A DNA stretch of 63,614 nucleotides from Pseudomonas oryzihabitans NBRC 102199 (GTDB taxonomy: Bacteria; Pseudomonadota; Gammaproteobacteria; Pseudomonadales; Pseudomonadaceae): the NCBI RefSeq assembly GCF_000730625.1, contig NZ_BBIT01000018.1, forward strand, positions 1-63,614, written 5' to 3'. A program made the translations under genes and the position numbers. Positions 17,373-26,783 of the stretch are shown one piece after another. Each line of letters opens with the position of its first letter. Position 1 is the stretch's first letter. Below the pieces are notes generated by a model. That model saw only the letters and a list, made by a program, of their open reading frames with translations, was not told the origin of the DNA and made no database searches.

Positions 17373-17802
17373 GCAGGCATCTGGGACGGCGAAGGTGCCC
17401 GGATTATGGCACGGCGCCCCCGGCGACGAGGGCGGTGGCCGTCCCAAAAGCGCTGCTGGCTATGCGAGCCATCAGGGACACGACTACAGGAGCGGTTGCA
17501 GGATCGCTCACATTTTCGCCAACCCGGACGAGTGGAGCGGACGTACGACCGATCAGTGGTCAGGTGGATGGGAAGGCTTCTGGTAGTGGCGTCGGGGCCT
17601 TTTTCGAAGGCTCTAACACGGCACTTTGCCATGATCCGCCCGTCGCTCCGGATTAAGTTTGACTTAAGGACCGCCGACTAGTCTCGCGAACAGGTTGCAT
17701 TCTCAGGGAGGGGAGGCGGTGACGGGCTCGACGGCTCGCGGCGTGACGACAGGACGGCCAGGGCAACCGCGAATCGAGAATCCGCGTCGCCGGGAGTAGC
17801 AG
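17373..17802. other. 430-bp divergent intergenic region
   Basis: The region lies between the DUF748 operon and the bestrophin gene. It contains a small perfect inverted repeat, TTAAGTTTGACTTAA, at about 17653-17667, a possible operator. A GGGAG Shine-Dalgarno just before 17803 serves the bestrophin gene. I find no convincing gene or RNA in it. Confidence 0.45.
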
Positions 17803-18756
17803 ATGTCCAGTCCGATCCAGCTCCATTCCATCCAGAAGAAGATCCAGTTCCTGCGCACCACCTTCAGCTATGTCGGCTGGTCGCTGTTCGGTCTGCTGCT
17901 GTGGGACGTGGCGGTGACGGTGGACGCCATGCTGTTCGTCGAGGATCGCTTCGATCTGCCGCTGACGCCCCTGACCCTGCTGTGCTCGGCGCTGGTGGTG
18001 CTGATCAGCTTTCGCAACAGCAGCGCCTATGCCCGCTGGTGGGAGGCCCGTACCCTGTGGGGCGCCATGGTCAACAGCTCGCGCAGCTTCGGCCGCCAGG
18101 TATTGACCCTGATTGACGACCAGGGCAAGGCGCAGAATCGGGTCAAGGCGGTGCTCCTGCGTCGGCACATGGGCTATCTGCATGCCCTGCGCGCCCAGCT
18201 CAAGCGCCAGGATCCGGCCCAGGCGGCCGCGCCCTATCTGGCCCGTCATGAACTGGCGCTGGCCGAAGGCAGCCTCAACTTCGCCAACGACATCCTCGCC
18301 GGCACCGCCGAGCTGATCGCCAGCGAATACCGCCAGGGCCGGCTGGACAGCATCCGCCTGGCGCGGCTGGAAGAGACCCTGGTGGACATGTCCAACTGGC
18401 AGGGCGGCATGGAGCGTATCGCCAACACCCCCTTGCCCTATCCCTACGTCTGCTTTCCGCAACTGTTCAGCTTCCTGTTCTGCATCGCCATGCCGCTGGG
18501 CCTGGTCTCCACCCTCGGCTGGTTCACTCCGCTGGTGTCCACCGTGGTCGGCTTCATGCTGCTGGCCCTGGAGCGCATCGGTAGCGATCTGCAGGCACCC
18601 TTCGCCGACAGCCAGCACCAGATCACCATGGACAAGCTGTGCGCCACCATCGAGGCCAACCTGCTGTCGATGCTGCGGCCGCGCAGCGAAGAGGGCAGTG
18701 CGGTGGCCCTGGCCCAGCCCGAGGCCGACGCCGCGCCGAGCCGACGGGTGGCCTGA
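17803..18756 (+). CDS. Bestrophin-family anion channel (YneE-like)
   Basis: A 317-aa bestrophin homologue, a family of pentameric chloride or other ion channels in the inner membrane. The signature is clear: FRNSSAYARWWEARTLWGAMVNSSRSFGRQ. Hydrophobic helices lie at about 28-48, 55-70, 218-240 and 243-262. The C-terminal PFADSQHQITMDKLCATIEANL matches the family's neck region. It is monocistronic as far as can be seen. Confidence 0.88.
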   Translation: MSSPIQLHSIQKKIQFLRTTFSYVGWSLFGLLLWDVAVTVDAMLFVEDRFDLPLTPLTLLCSALVVLISFRNSSAYARWWEARTLWGAMVNSSRSFGRQVLTLIDDQGKAQNRVKAVLLRRHMGYLHALRAQLKRQDPAQAAAPYLARHELALAEGSLNFANDILAGTAELIASEYRQGRLDSIRLARLEETLVDMSNWQGGMERIANTPLPYPYVCFPQLFSFLFCIAMPLGLVSTLGWFTPLVSTVVGFMLLALERIGSDLQAPFADSQHQITMDKLCATIEANLLSMLRPRSEEGSAVALAQPEADAAPSRRVA

Positions 18757-19007
18757 CCGGCGGCGTCAGCCGGGGAGAGCGGGGCAGGTGGGACGGAAAA
18801 CGTGCGGAAAGTCCCGCGCCAGAGGCATTTCTTTCGTGAGGGCACGGCACTAGCGCCGCTTCGTTCCGGTCACATTTTGCAATCTCCCCTGGCAGCGGTG
18901 GTTGGCTGGGGCCCAGCGGCGCTTGCCATGGGTCGCTGGCGGGCCGGGGCGAGAGGTGCCGTGGGACCTGCGTCCCGCGACCTATATCTCGCTACGGATG
19001 CCCGCTC
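18757..19007. other. Intergenic region upstream of the MFS gene
   Basis: This 251-bp stretch contains a small GC-rich dyad just after the bestrophin stop (CCGGC..GCCGG) and the presumed promoter of the 19008 transcription unit. No confident motif is seen. Confidence 0.35.
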
Positions 19008-20312
19008 ATGTCCGAAACCCGTCTCCCGACCGCCGGGGCCAGCGTCGAACCCTCTCGCCGCGCGCGCCATGCCCTGGATGCCCTGAACTTCACCCTGGCC
19101 GACGTCCGCGATGGCCTGGGCCCCTATCTCGCCATCTACCTGATCGCCGTGCGCGGTCCGGGGGAGGGCTGGAACGAGGCCACCGCCGGTTTCATCATGA
19201 CCCTGGCCGGCATCGCCGGGCTGATCGCCCAGACCCCCGCCGGCGCCCTGATCGACCGCACCCGCCACAAGCGCCTCATGGTCGGCGTCGCCGCCCTGGT
19301 GGTGACCCTCTGCAGCGTGCTGCTGCCCTTCGTCTCCAACTTCTACGTGGTGGCGGCCACCCAGTCGCTGGCCCACGCCGCGGCGGCCATCTTCGCCCCG
19401 GCGCTGGCGGCCATCACCCTGGGCATCGTCGGACCCAAGGCCTTCACCAAGCACATCGGCCGCAACGAGGGCTTCAACCACGCCGGCAACGCCGTCTCGG
19501 CGGCCCTGGCCGGTGGCCTGGCCTATTTCTTCGGTCCCACCGTGGTGTTCTGGCTGATGGCGTTGCTGGCCGCGGCCTCCATCGTCGCCATCGTCCGCGT
19601 ACCCCAGGACGAGATCGACGATGACCTGGCCCAGGGGCTGGGCGAGGAAAACGGCGCCCGCGATGCCAAGCCGGTGTCGGCCTGGCAGGCGCTGCTGGCC
19701 AATCGCAAGCTGCAGCTGCTAGCGCTGCTGGCCGCCATCTTCCACCTGGCCAATGCCGCCATGCTTACCTCGGTCGGCCAGCAGCTGACCCATATCGTCG
19801 GCAAGGACAGCGCCACCTCGCTGGTGGCCGTCTGCATCGTCGCCGCCCAGTGCGTGATGGTGCCGGTGGCCATCCTGGTGGGGCGCAAGGCCGACGCCTT
19901 CGGGCGCAAGCCGATCTTTCTCTTCGCCTTCGCCGTGCTGGCGATCCGCGGCGTGCTCTACACCTTTTCCGACAGCCCCTACTACCTGGTGGCGGTGCAG
20001 CTGCTCGATGGCATCGGCGCCGGGATCTATGGCGCCCTGATGCCGGTGATCGTCGCCGACCTGACCCGTGGCAGCGGACGCTTCAACGTCAGCCAGGGCG
20101 CCATCGCCACCGCCCAGGGGCTGGGCGCGGCCATCAGTGCCACCATCGCCGGGATCATCATCGTCCGCTTCGGCTATGCGGCGGCCTTCACCACCCTGGC
20201 GGCCATCGCCGCGGTGGGCTTCGTGCTCTATCTGCTGCTGATGCCGGAGACCCGCGACGAGCACGTCGCCGGAGAGGCGGCGCGTTCCACCGGTACTGTG
20301 GTGGGAGGCTGA
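19008..20312 (+). CDS. Major facilitator superfamily transporter
   Basis: A 434-aa, 12-helix MFS permease. The loop 2-3 motif is visible as AGALIDRTRHKRLMV, and the loop 8-9 repeat as VGRKADAFGRKPIF. It begins with a soluble stretch (MSETRLPTAGASVEPSRRARHAL) before helix 1. The next gene starts one base after its stop, so the two are translated from one message. The substrate cannot be told; see the neighbouring phosphoesterase and ArsB-like genes. Confidence 0.88.
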   Translation: MSETRLPTAGASVEPSRRARHALDALNFTLADVRDGLGPYLAIYLIAVRGPGEGWNEATAGFIMTLAGIAGLIAQTPAGALIDRTRHKRLMVGVAALVVTLCSVLLPFVSNFYVVAATQSLAHAAAAIFAPALAAITLGIVGPKAFTKHIGRNEGFNHAGNAVSAALAGGLAYFFGPTVVFWLMALLAAASIVAIVRVPQDEIDDDLAQGLGEENGARDAKPVSAWQALLANRKLQLLALLAAIFHLANAAMLTSVGQQLTHIVGKDSATSLVAVCIVAAQCVMVPVAILVGRKADAFGRKPIFLFAFAVLAIRGVLYTFSDSPYYLVAVQLLDGIGAGIYGALMPVIVADLTRGSGRFNVSQGAIATAQGLGAAISATIAGIIIVRFGYAAAFTTLAAIAAVGFVLYLLLMPETRDEHVAGEAARSTGTVVGG

Positions 20313-20313
20313 G

Positions 20314-21417
20314 ATGGCACGCCAGGATGATTTTCTCGCCTTCGCCCATATCGGCGACCTGCACCTGACCACCGCCGAGGCCGACAACGCCCGGGACCTG
20401 CAGACCCTCCTGCAGCGCCTGCGCGAGCGCACCGAACTGGATTTCGTCTATCTGCCCGGGGACAACGCCGACAACGGCACCGCGGAGCAGTACCGGCTGC
20501 TCAGGCGGCTGCTGGACGGCTTTCCGCTGCCGGTAACTGTGATCACCGGCGACCACGACATGGAGGGCGGCGATCTCGGCCCCTTCTATGCCGAGTTGCA
20601 GGTGCCGCAACTGCCTTATTCCAGGGAGGTGGGCGGCGTGCGTTGCCTGTTCCTCGACATGTGCGGACCGGGCAGCGGCGGGCCGGATTTCCGTCTTGGT
20701 AGCGAGCAGCTGCAGTGGCTGGAGCAGGAGTTGCACGAGGCGACCCGGCGGGAGCAGCGCTGCGTGGTCTTCATGCACAGCTATCCGGCGGACCTGCAGC
20801 GGCCCGGCGAAGCCGAGCGGGTGGCGCGGCTGCTGCACGAGGGCCCGGTGCGCCTGGTGGAGATCGGCCATACCCACTACAACGAACTGGCCCACGACGG
20901 CGGCGTGCTCTATGCCGCCTGCAGATCCACCGGCCAGATCGAGGAAGGCGGTGTAGGATTCGCGCTGGTCACCCTGGACGGTCCGGCGGTGAGCTGGCGC
21001 TTTCGCGAATTGCCCGACGGCTGGCCCTGGGTGCAGATCACCGCGCCCGGCGATCCCCGCCTGAACGGCGCTGGCGTGGCCGAGGGTCACGAGTGCCGGG
21101 TCCTGGTGCTGAGCGACGCCGACCTCTCCGCCTGCGAATGGCAGTGCGACGACGGCCCCTGGTGGCCGCTGCAGCCGTTGGGCAAGGGTCGCTACCAGGG
21201 CGATCGGCCGGTGCCGGAAGGGACGCGGCGGTTGCAGGTGCGGGTCAGGGACTCTCGCGGCGGCGAAGATATCGACCGGCTCGACCTGGACGGCGGTCAC
21301 CGGCCGCTGGCGGCGCCGGCCGACTGGGGTTCGGATCGCACCCAACTGGGTGAATGGCAAGCCAAGGGCGTGCTGGGGACCCAATTGGGACCCAATCGCA
21401 ATGGCCGCAAATGGTGA
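20314..21417 (+). CDS. Calcineurin-like metallophosphoesterase
   Basis: A 367-aa metallophosphoesterase with the metal-binding blocks in order: HIGDLHL (D-x-H), LPGDNADN (GDxx[DN]), GDHDMEGG (GDHD in place of the usual GNHE), a central MHSYP His and the final GHTHYNE. The C-terminal 120 residues form a separate beta-rich domain (from about ITAPGDPRLNGAG). It has no signal peptide, so it is cytosolic. It sits between an MFS transporter (1-nt gap) and an ArsB-like transporter (48-nt gap). Confidence 0.85.
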   Translation: MARQDDFLAFAHIGDLHLTTAEADNARDLQTLLQRLRERTELDFVYLPGDNADNGTAEQYRLLRRLLDGFPLPVTVITGDHDMEGGDLGPFYAELQVPQLPYSREVGGVRCLFLDMCGPGSGGPDFRLGSEQLQWLEQELHEATRREQRCVVFMHSYPADLQRPGEAERVARLLHEGPVRLVEIGHTHYNELAHDGGVLYAACRSTGQIEEGGVGFALVTLDGPAVSWRFRELPDGWPWVQITAPGDPRLNGAGVAEGHECRVLVLSDADLSACEWQCDDGPWWPLQPLGKGRYQGDRPVPEGTRRLQVRVRDSRGGEDIDRLDLDGGHRPLAAPADWGSDRTQLGEWQAKGVLGTQLGPNRNGRKW

Positions 21418-21465
21418 GGTCGGCAGCGCCGGTCTCGCGACTCGACTAGAAGGAACAGCGCTTTC

Positions 21466-22734
21466 ATGGGGTCCATCGTCACCACTCCCCACGTCCTGAC
21501 GTGGGTCATCGCCGCCCTGGCCACCCTCGGGGTGGTCTCGCGGCCCTTCGGTCTGCCGGAGGCGCTGTTCGCCGTGGCCGGTGCCGTGCTGCTGGCGCTG
21601 TTCGGCCTGTTGCCGCTGGACGGCGTCTGGCACGGAATCGCCAAGGGCACCGACGTCTATCTGTTCCTTATCGGCATGATGCTGCTGGCCGAGATCGCCC
21701 GCAAGGAAGGGCTGTTCGACTGGGTCGCCGGCCACGCGGTGCGCGCGGCGAAGGGCTCGGCGCTGCGGCTGTTCGCGCTGGTCTATGGCGTCGGTATCCT
21801 GGTCACGGTGTTTCTTTCCAACGACGCCTGCGCCGTGGTGCTGACCCCGGCGGTCTACTACGCCACCCGCGCGGCGAAGGTGAAGAATCCGCTGCCCTAT
21901 CTGTTTTCCTGCGCCTTCATCGCCAACGCGGCGAGTTTCGTGCTGCCGATCTCCAACCCGGCCAACCTGGTGGTCTTCGCCGAGCACATGCCCGAGCTGA
22001 GCCGCTGGCTGGCGCTGTTCACGATGCCGTCGATCCTGGCCATCGCCGCGACCTTCCTCACCCTCTGGGCGACCCAGGCCAAGGTCCTGCGCGCCGAGCA
22101 GCTGTCCGAAGGGGGCGCGGTGGATGCGCTGCCCACCACCGGACGCATCGCCGGCTGCGGCCTGATCCTGACCATCCTGGTGCTGCTCGGCGCCTCGGCG
22201 CTGGATCTGGAGCTGGGTCTGCCGACCTTCCTGGCCGGCTTCGCCACCTTCCTGGTGGTGGTGGCCTGCAAGCGCGGCGGCGGCCTGGAATTGCTCAAGC
22301 ACATCTCCTGGGGCGTGCTGCCGCTGGTGGCCGGACTGTTCGTGTTGGTGGAGGCCCTGGAGACCACCGGGGTGCTGCAGGCGCTGGCCAATCAGCTGCA
22401 GGCCGCCGCCCAGGCGACCCCGGAGCGCGCCGCCTGGGGCGCCGGGCTGCTGGTGGCCTTTGGCAGCAACCTGGTCAACAACCTGCCGGCCGGGCTGCTG
22501 GCCGGGGCGGCGGTGCAGGCCGCCCATGTCTCGGAAAAGATCGCCGGCGCCGTGCTGATCGGCATCGACCTCGGCCCCAACCTGTCCATCACCGGTTCCC
22601 TGGCGACCCTGCTATGGCTGGCCGCGCTGCGCCGCGAAGGGCTGTCGGTGAGCTTCTGGCAATTCCTCAAGCTGGGCGCCGTGGTGATGATCCCGGCGTT
22701 GCTACTGGCGCTGGCTGCGCTGATCCATCTTTGA
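21466..22734 (+). CDS. ArsB/SLC13-superfamily permease (putative arsenite or anion transporter)
   Basis: A 422-aa integral membrane protein with about 11-12 helices, of the ArsB/NhaD (ion transporter) superfamily. FLIGMMLLAEIARKEGLFDWVAGHAVRAAKGSALRLF and VTVFLSNDACAVVLTPAVYYATR are characteristic, as are the re-entrant NAASFVLPISNPANLVVF and FGSNLVNNLPAGLLAG. ArsB proteins export arsenite, but no arsR or arsC is nearby, so another anion is possible. It completes the three-gene set starting at 19008. Confidence 0.85.
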   Translation: MGSIVTTPHVLTWVIAALATLGVVSRPFGLPEALFAVAGAVLLALFGLLPLDGVWHGIAKGTDVYLFLIGMMLLAEIARKEGLFDWVAGHAVRAAKGSALRLFALVYGVGILVTVFLSNDACAVVLTPAVYYATRAAKVKNPLPYLFSCAFIANAASFVLPISNPANLVVFAEHMPELSRWLALFTMPSILAIAATFLTLWATQAKVLRAEQLSEGGAVDALPTTGRIAGCGLILTILVLLGASALDLELGLPTFLAGFATFLVVVACKRGGGLELLKHISWGVLPLVAGLFVLVEALETTGVLQALANQLQAAAQATPERAAWGAGLLVAFGSNLVNNLPAGLLAGAAVQAAHVSEKIAGAVLIGIDLGPNLSITGSLATLLWLAALRREGLSVSFWQFLKLGAVVMIPALLLALAALIHL

Positions 22735-22755
22735 GCTGGCTCTGACGGGCGGTCT

Positions 22756-22786
22756 CCAGGCGCAGCGGCGTTGTCGCCGCGCCTGG
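22756..22786 (+). terminator. GC-rich hairpin after the ArsB-like gene
   Basis: CCAGGCGCAGCGGCG pairs with CGCCGCGCCTGG around a TTGT loop, with a 3-nt bulge on the left arm. It lies 22 nt past the stop of the ArsB-like gene. It lacks a good T-run, so termination is inferred. Confidence 0.5.
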
Positions 22787-22823
22787 GGCACTATCTCGAT
22801 TCATCCGTCACGGAGAGTCGCCC

Positions 22824-23357
22824 ATGGCCATCGCCCGCTATACCGGCTTCGCCCAGGCGCTGCACTGGCTGACCGTCGCCCTGCTGTGCCTGCTCTTGCC
22901 CTTCGTCTGGGTGGCGGAAAACTTTCCGCCCGGTCCGGTGCGCACCCTCTGGTACCTGCTGCACGAATCCACCGGGATCTCGGTGTTCCTGCTGGTGCTG
23001 ATCCGCCTGACCTGGCGCTGGCGGCATCCGGCGCCGCCGGCCAATCCCCGCGACGGGCGCCTGCTGCGGCTGCTCGCCGGTCTCAATCACGGCCTGCTCT
23101 ATGCCGTGCTGCTGCTGATGCCGGTGACCGGCTACCTGATGGCCGGCCAGGGGCAGCCGGTGCCGGTGTTCGGGTTGTTTTCCCTGCCGGGTTTCCCCCG
23201 CCATGGAGCCCTCGGCATCCTCGCCAATCGCATTCATGTGGCCGGTCAGTTCGCCGTCTATGGCCTGGTGCTGCTGCACGTGGCGGCGGTGGTCTGGCAC
23301 GTGGCGATCCGTCGGGACGGGACGCTGGAGCGGATGCTCCCCGAGCAGCGCCTCTAG
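22824..23357 (+). CDS. Cytochrome b561
   Basis: A 177-aa di-haem membrane cytochrome of the b561/YceJ type, four helices. Conserved histidines appear in FAQALHWLTVALL, YLLHESTGISVFLL, GLNHGLLYAVLLLMPVTGY and VLLHVAAVVWHVAIRRDG. It transfers electrons between quinol and a periplasmic partner. Its stop shares a CTAG tetranucleotide with the stop of the convergent LysR gene. Confidence 0.9.
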   Translation: MAIARYTGFAQALHWLTVALLCLLLPFVWVAENFPPGPVRTLWYLLHESTGISVFLLVLIRLTWRWRHPAPPANPRDGRLLRLLAGLNHGLLYAVLLLMPVTGYLMAGQGQPVPVFGLFSLPGFPRHGALGILANRIHVAGQFAVYGLVLLHVAAVVWHVAIRRDGTLERMLPEQRL

Positions 23358-24286
23358 GCGCCGCCTTCCACCCGCTGCCGGTCACGCTCCAGCAGCGCCG
23401 GCAGGGTCTCGCGCAGGTGGTCCACCAGGGTGCGGATCTTGGCGTCGAGAAAGCGCCGCGAGGGATAGAGCGCATGGATGTCCAGGGCATAGAGCCGGTG
23501 CCCGGGCAGCACCCGTTGCAGACGGCCACTGGTCAGACCCTCGACCGCGGCGTACAGCGGCAGGGCACCGATGCCCAGGCCGCTGGCCACGGCTTCGGCC
23601 AGGGCGTCGGCGGTGTTGACCTGGAAGGGCGGTCGATCCACCGCCACCTCGGCCAGGCCCTCGGGCCCTTCCAGCAACCAGCGATCCGGCGCCATGGCGC
23701 GATTTACCAGCCGTAGGCAGCGGTGCCCGGTCAGCTCCGCCGGGGTGGTCGGTCGGCCCTGGCGTTCCAGGTAGGCAGGCGCCGCGCAGAGCACGCTGTG
23801 GGTGCTGCCCAGGCGCGCCGAATGGAAGGCCGAGTCCGGCAGGCCGTCGGCGAGGATCAGCGACAGGTCGTAGCCTTCCTTGAGGATGTCGGTGAAGGTG
23901 TTGGTCAGTTGCAGATCCAGGTCGACCTCGGGATAGCGCTCGCCATAGCTGGCCAGACTCTGGATCAGGTAGTGCTGGCCGAGGCCGGTCATGGTGTGGA
24001 TGCGCAGCCGCCCGCGCGGTACGGCCAGGGCGTGACGAGCCTCGGCGTCGGCTTCGTCGAGGTCGGCGAGGATGCGCTGGCAGCGCACCAGGTAGCGTTC
24101 GCCGGCCTCGGTCAGGCGCAACTGGCGGGTGGTGCGGTGCAGCAGCCGGGTCTGCAGGTGCTGCTCCAGCTGGCTGACCGCCCGCGACACATAGGCGGTG
24201 GTGAGTTCCAGCTGGCGCGCGGCGGCGGTGAAGCTGCCGGTCTGGGCCACACAGGCGAAGGCGCGCAGATTGAAGAGATGATCCAT
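23354..24286 (-). CDS. LysR-family transcription regulator
   Basis: A 310-aa LTTR with winged helix MDHLFNLRAFACVAQTGSFTAAARQLELTTAYVSRAVSQLEQHL and the helix-adjacent LLHRTTRQLRLTEAG; CrgA/DsdC-like. The ATG at 24286 starts exactly at the conserved N-terminus; an upstream ATG at 24325 is possible. It is divergent from the FUSC transporter gene 164 bp away, which may be its target. Confidence 0.88.
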   Translation of the reverse strand: MDHLFNLRAFACVAQTGSFTAAARQLELTTAYVSRAVSQLEQHLQTRLLHRTTRQLRLTEAGERYLVRCQRILADLDEADAEARHALAVPRGRLRIHTMTGLGQHYLIQSLASYGERYPEVDLDLQLTNTFTDILKEGYDLSLILADGLPDSAFHSARLGSTHSVLCAAPAYLERQGRPTTPAELTGHRCLRLVNRAMAPDRWLLEGPEGLAEVAVDRPPFQVNTADALAEAVASGLGIGALPLYAAVEGLTSGRLQRVLPGHRLYALDIHALYPSRRFLDAKIRTLVDHLRETLPALLERDRQRVEGGA

Positions 24287-24450
24287 GGACGGGGCAGGGC
24301 GGTGGAAAGGGCCATTGTGGGCCATTACCCGCCCGTTGGTTAACGCTCTTTGCTGTCGCACCCGGCTTAATCGGGGTGGACCCGGCTTCCTAGAATGGCC
24401 GCTGAGGCGCTGCGTCTCGCCCCCTCCCGTCGATCCCGTCGTTGCCCAGC

Positions 24451-26682
24451 ATGCCCCTCGCTTCGCCGTTGCCCCTGCGGCCCTCCCGCTCCGTTCCGCG
24501 CCAACGCTGGCCCAGTCTGAATGCCTGGCGCCGCGCCGGCCGCGAATGGGCGCGTACCGATGGCCAGACCTGGGCCTTCATCGCCAAGGCGCTGCTGGCC
24601 GCGGCCCTGGCCCTATGGCTGGCCTATCGCCTGGAACTGCCGCAACCGAGCACCGTGCTGGTCACCGTCTTCATCGTCCTGCAGCCGCAGAGCGGCCAGG
24701 TGCTGGCCAAGAGTTTCTATCGCATCCTCGGCAGCCTGGCCGGCCTGAGCTTTACCGTGGCCGCCATCGCCCTGTTCGCCCAGGAGCGGGTCCTGCTGCT
24801 CGGCGCCCTGGTGCTGTGGATCGGCTATTGCACCCGCGGGGCGGCGCGCTATCGCGACTTTCGCAGCTATGCCTTTCTGCTGGCCGGCTATACCGCCTGC
24901 CTGGTCGGGCTGCCGGCGGTGGCCGAGCCCCAGGGCGCCTTCTTGCAGGCGATCTGGCGTCTGCTGGAGATCGCCCTGGGCATCTGCTGCGCCGGGGTGG
25001 TGAGCGTGGCGATCCTGCCGCAGACCACCCGCGGCGTGCTGCGCCGCACCCTGGCGCAGCGCCTGCGTGACTTCCTCGCCATGGCCCATGACGGCCTGCT
25101 CGGCCGCCTCGAGGCCGAACGCTTCGCCGCGCTCAGCGCTCGCTTCGCCGCCGATTCCGTGGGCTTCGAGAGCCTGCGCAGCGCCAGCGTCTTCGAAGAG
25201 CCCTATCTGCGGCGGCGCAGCGGGCGCCTGGCGGCCCTGGGCAATCGGCTCATGCTGCTCAACACCCGCTTTCATGCCCTTTACCAGTTGCTGGCGCGCC
25301 TGACCGAGCGGCCGCCGGCGGTGCGTCAGGCCCTGGCGCCCGCCCTGGAACTGATCGCCGTCGCCCTGGCGCCGAGCCTGGGCCGACTACCGGAAGAGCG
25401 GGATCTGCGCCGGCTCAACGAGCGCCTGGCCGCGGAGCGCGAAACCTTGATGGCGGCGATCCGCGCCGGTCGTCAGCAACTGGCTCGCACGGCGCCTGCG
25501 GCCGAGGTCGACCGGCTCGACTACGATACCGCCGCCGAATTGCTCTATCGCTTCGCCGAGGACCTGCACCTGCTGCTGAATACCCAGCTGGAGCTGGACC
25601 TGCCGATCAGCACCGCGCCCAAGACGCGCGAGACCTTCACGCCGCTGGCCAGTCGTGCGGTGGCCTGGATGGCCGGGGTGCGCAGCGCTCTGGTGGTGCT
25701 GGGCGTAGGGCTGTTCTGGATCGAGACCGCCTGGCCGAGCGGCGCGGCCTGCACCCTGGCGGCGGCGCTGATCTCGGCGCTGGCCTCCACCTCGGCCGAT
25801 CCGCGCCGCTATTGCCTGCAACTGGCGGTTGGCACCCTGGTCGGGGCCCTGGCCGGTGGCCTGCTGCACTTCCAGGTGCTGCCCTGGATCGACGGCTTCG
25901 CGCTATTGCTGCTGGTGCTGGCGCCGGTATTCACCGCCGGCGCCTGGCTGATCACCCGGCCACGCCTGGCCGGTTATGGCACCGGGCTGATGGTCTGGTT
26001 CTGCTCGGCGGCCCTGCCGGGCAATCTGCCGCGCTACGACGCCGACCTCTTCTGCAACACCTACCTGGCCTACCTCGTGGCCTGCGGCGTGGCAGCGCTG
26101 GCCGTCAGCGTGCTGCTGCCGCCCAGCCAGCCCTGGGTCTGGCGGCGGCTGGAGGCTGCCCTGCGCGAGCGCCTGGTCCACGCCATAGGCGCGCCCCTGG
26201 CCGGCCTGAGTGGCCGCTTCGATTCCGGCCTGCGCGATCTGCTCAACCAGGTGCAGGTGCTCACCGTGGGTCAGCCGGTGGTGCAGCGGCAGCTGCTGCG
26301 CTGGACCTTTCTCAGCCTGGAACTGGGCCACGCCATCATCGAGTTGCGCCTGGAACAGGCCGCGCTGCCGCCCTTGCCCTGGTATCGCGAACAGCGCGCC
26401 TGGCGCCTGGCGATCCGCGCCCTGGGCCGGGCGCTGGTGCGGCTGGCTCGCCAGCCCGATGCCGCCAACCTGGCCCGCGCCCTGGGCGCCGTGGACCAGG
26501 CCATCCTGCTGGCGCACCAGGCCCAGCGCCACCTGGAGCCCACGCCGGGCGACTTCGATCGGTCGCCGCTGCGGCGCATCGCCAGCTACCTGCACGTCAT
26601 CCGCACCTCGCTGCTGGCGCCGGATTCGCCCCTGGCCGGGTACCTGCCGCAGGCCCGGCCACCGGCGCGCGACGAAGGCTAG
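24451..26682 (+). CDS. FUSC-family (AaeB-like) membrane transporter
   Basis: A 743-aa protein with two membrane halves: about five helices near residues 45-190 and six near 405-560. Each half is followed by a long soluble region. The segments LPQPSTVLVTVFIVLQPQSGQVLAKSFYRILGS and AWPSGAACTLAAALISALAS are typical of FUSC/AaeB pumps for aromatic acids. The ATG at 24451 is preferred to the TTG at 24442. The partner membrane-fusion protein (AaeA-like) is not next to it. Confidence 0.87.
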   Translation: MPLASPLPLRPSRSVPRQRWPSLNAWRRAGREWARTDGQTWAFIAKALLAAALALWLAYRLELPQPSTVLVTVFIVLQPQSGQVLAKSFYRILGSLAGLSFTVAAIALFAQERVLLLGALVLWIGYCTRGAARYRDFRSYAFLLAGYTACLVGLPAVAEPQGAFLQAIWRLLEIALGICCAGVVSVAILPQTTRGVLRRTLAQRLRDFLAMAHDGLLGRLEAERFAALSARFAADSVGFESLRSASVFEEPYLRRRSGRLAALGNRLMLLNTRFHALYQLLARLTERPPAVRQALAPALELIAVALAPSLGRLPEERDLRRLNERLAAERETLMAAIRAGRQQLARTAPAAEVDRLDYDTAAELLYRFAEDLHLLLNTQLELDLPISTAPKTRETFTPLASRAVAWMAGVRSALVVLGVGLFWIETAWPSGAACTLAAALISALASTSADPRRYCLQLAVGTLVGALAGGLLHFQVLPWIDGFALLLLVLAPVFTAGAWLITRPRLAGYGTGLMVWFCSAALPGNLPRYDADLFCNTYLAYLVACGVAALAVSVLLPPSQPWVWRRLEAALRERLVHAIGAPLAGLSGRFDSGLRDLLNQVQVLTVGQPVVQRQLLRWTFLSLELGHAIIELRLEQAALPPLPWYREQRAWRLAIRALGRALVRLARQPDAANLARALGAVDQAILLAHQAQRHLEPTPGDFDRSPLRRIASYLHVIRTSLLAPDSPLAGYLPQARPPARDEG

Positions 26683-26783
26683 CCAGCAGCCGGCCAAAAC
26701 CCGACTAGGCTTACGGACGGGGAGGGCCAGCAGGCCCTCTGCCATGCGACTTTCGGCACAACCAGAACAAGGCCCGCCTGCCC

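Noticed and set aside
14565-17681. Open frame of about 1038 codons on the + strand
   Set aside because: It is antisense to the DUF748 gene. Its composition is rich in Gln, Val, Ala and Gly with no domain, as expected from the mirror of a high-GC gene.
20188-22527. Open frame of 779 codons on the - strand
   Set aside because: Mirror of the MFS, phosphoesterase and ArsB-like genes, which are clearly real.
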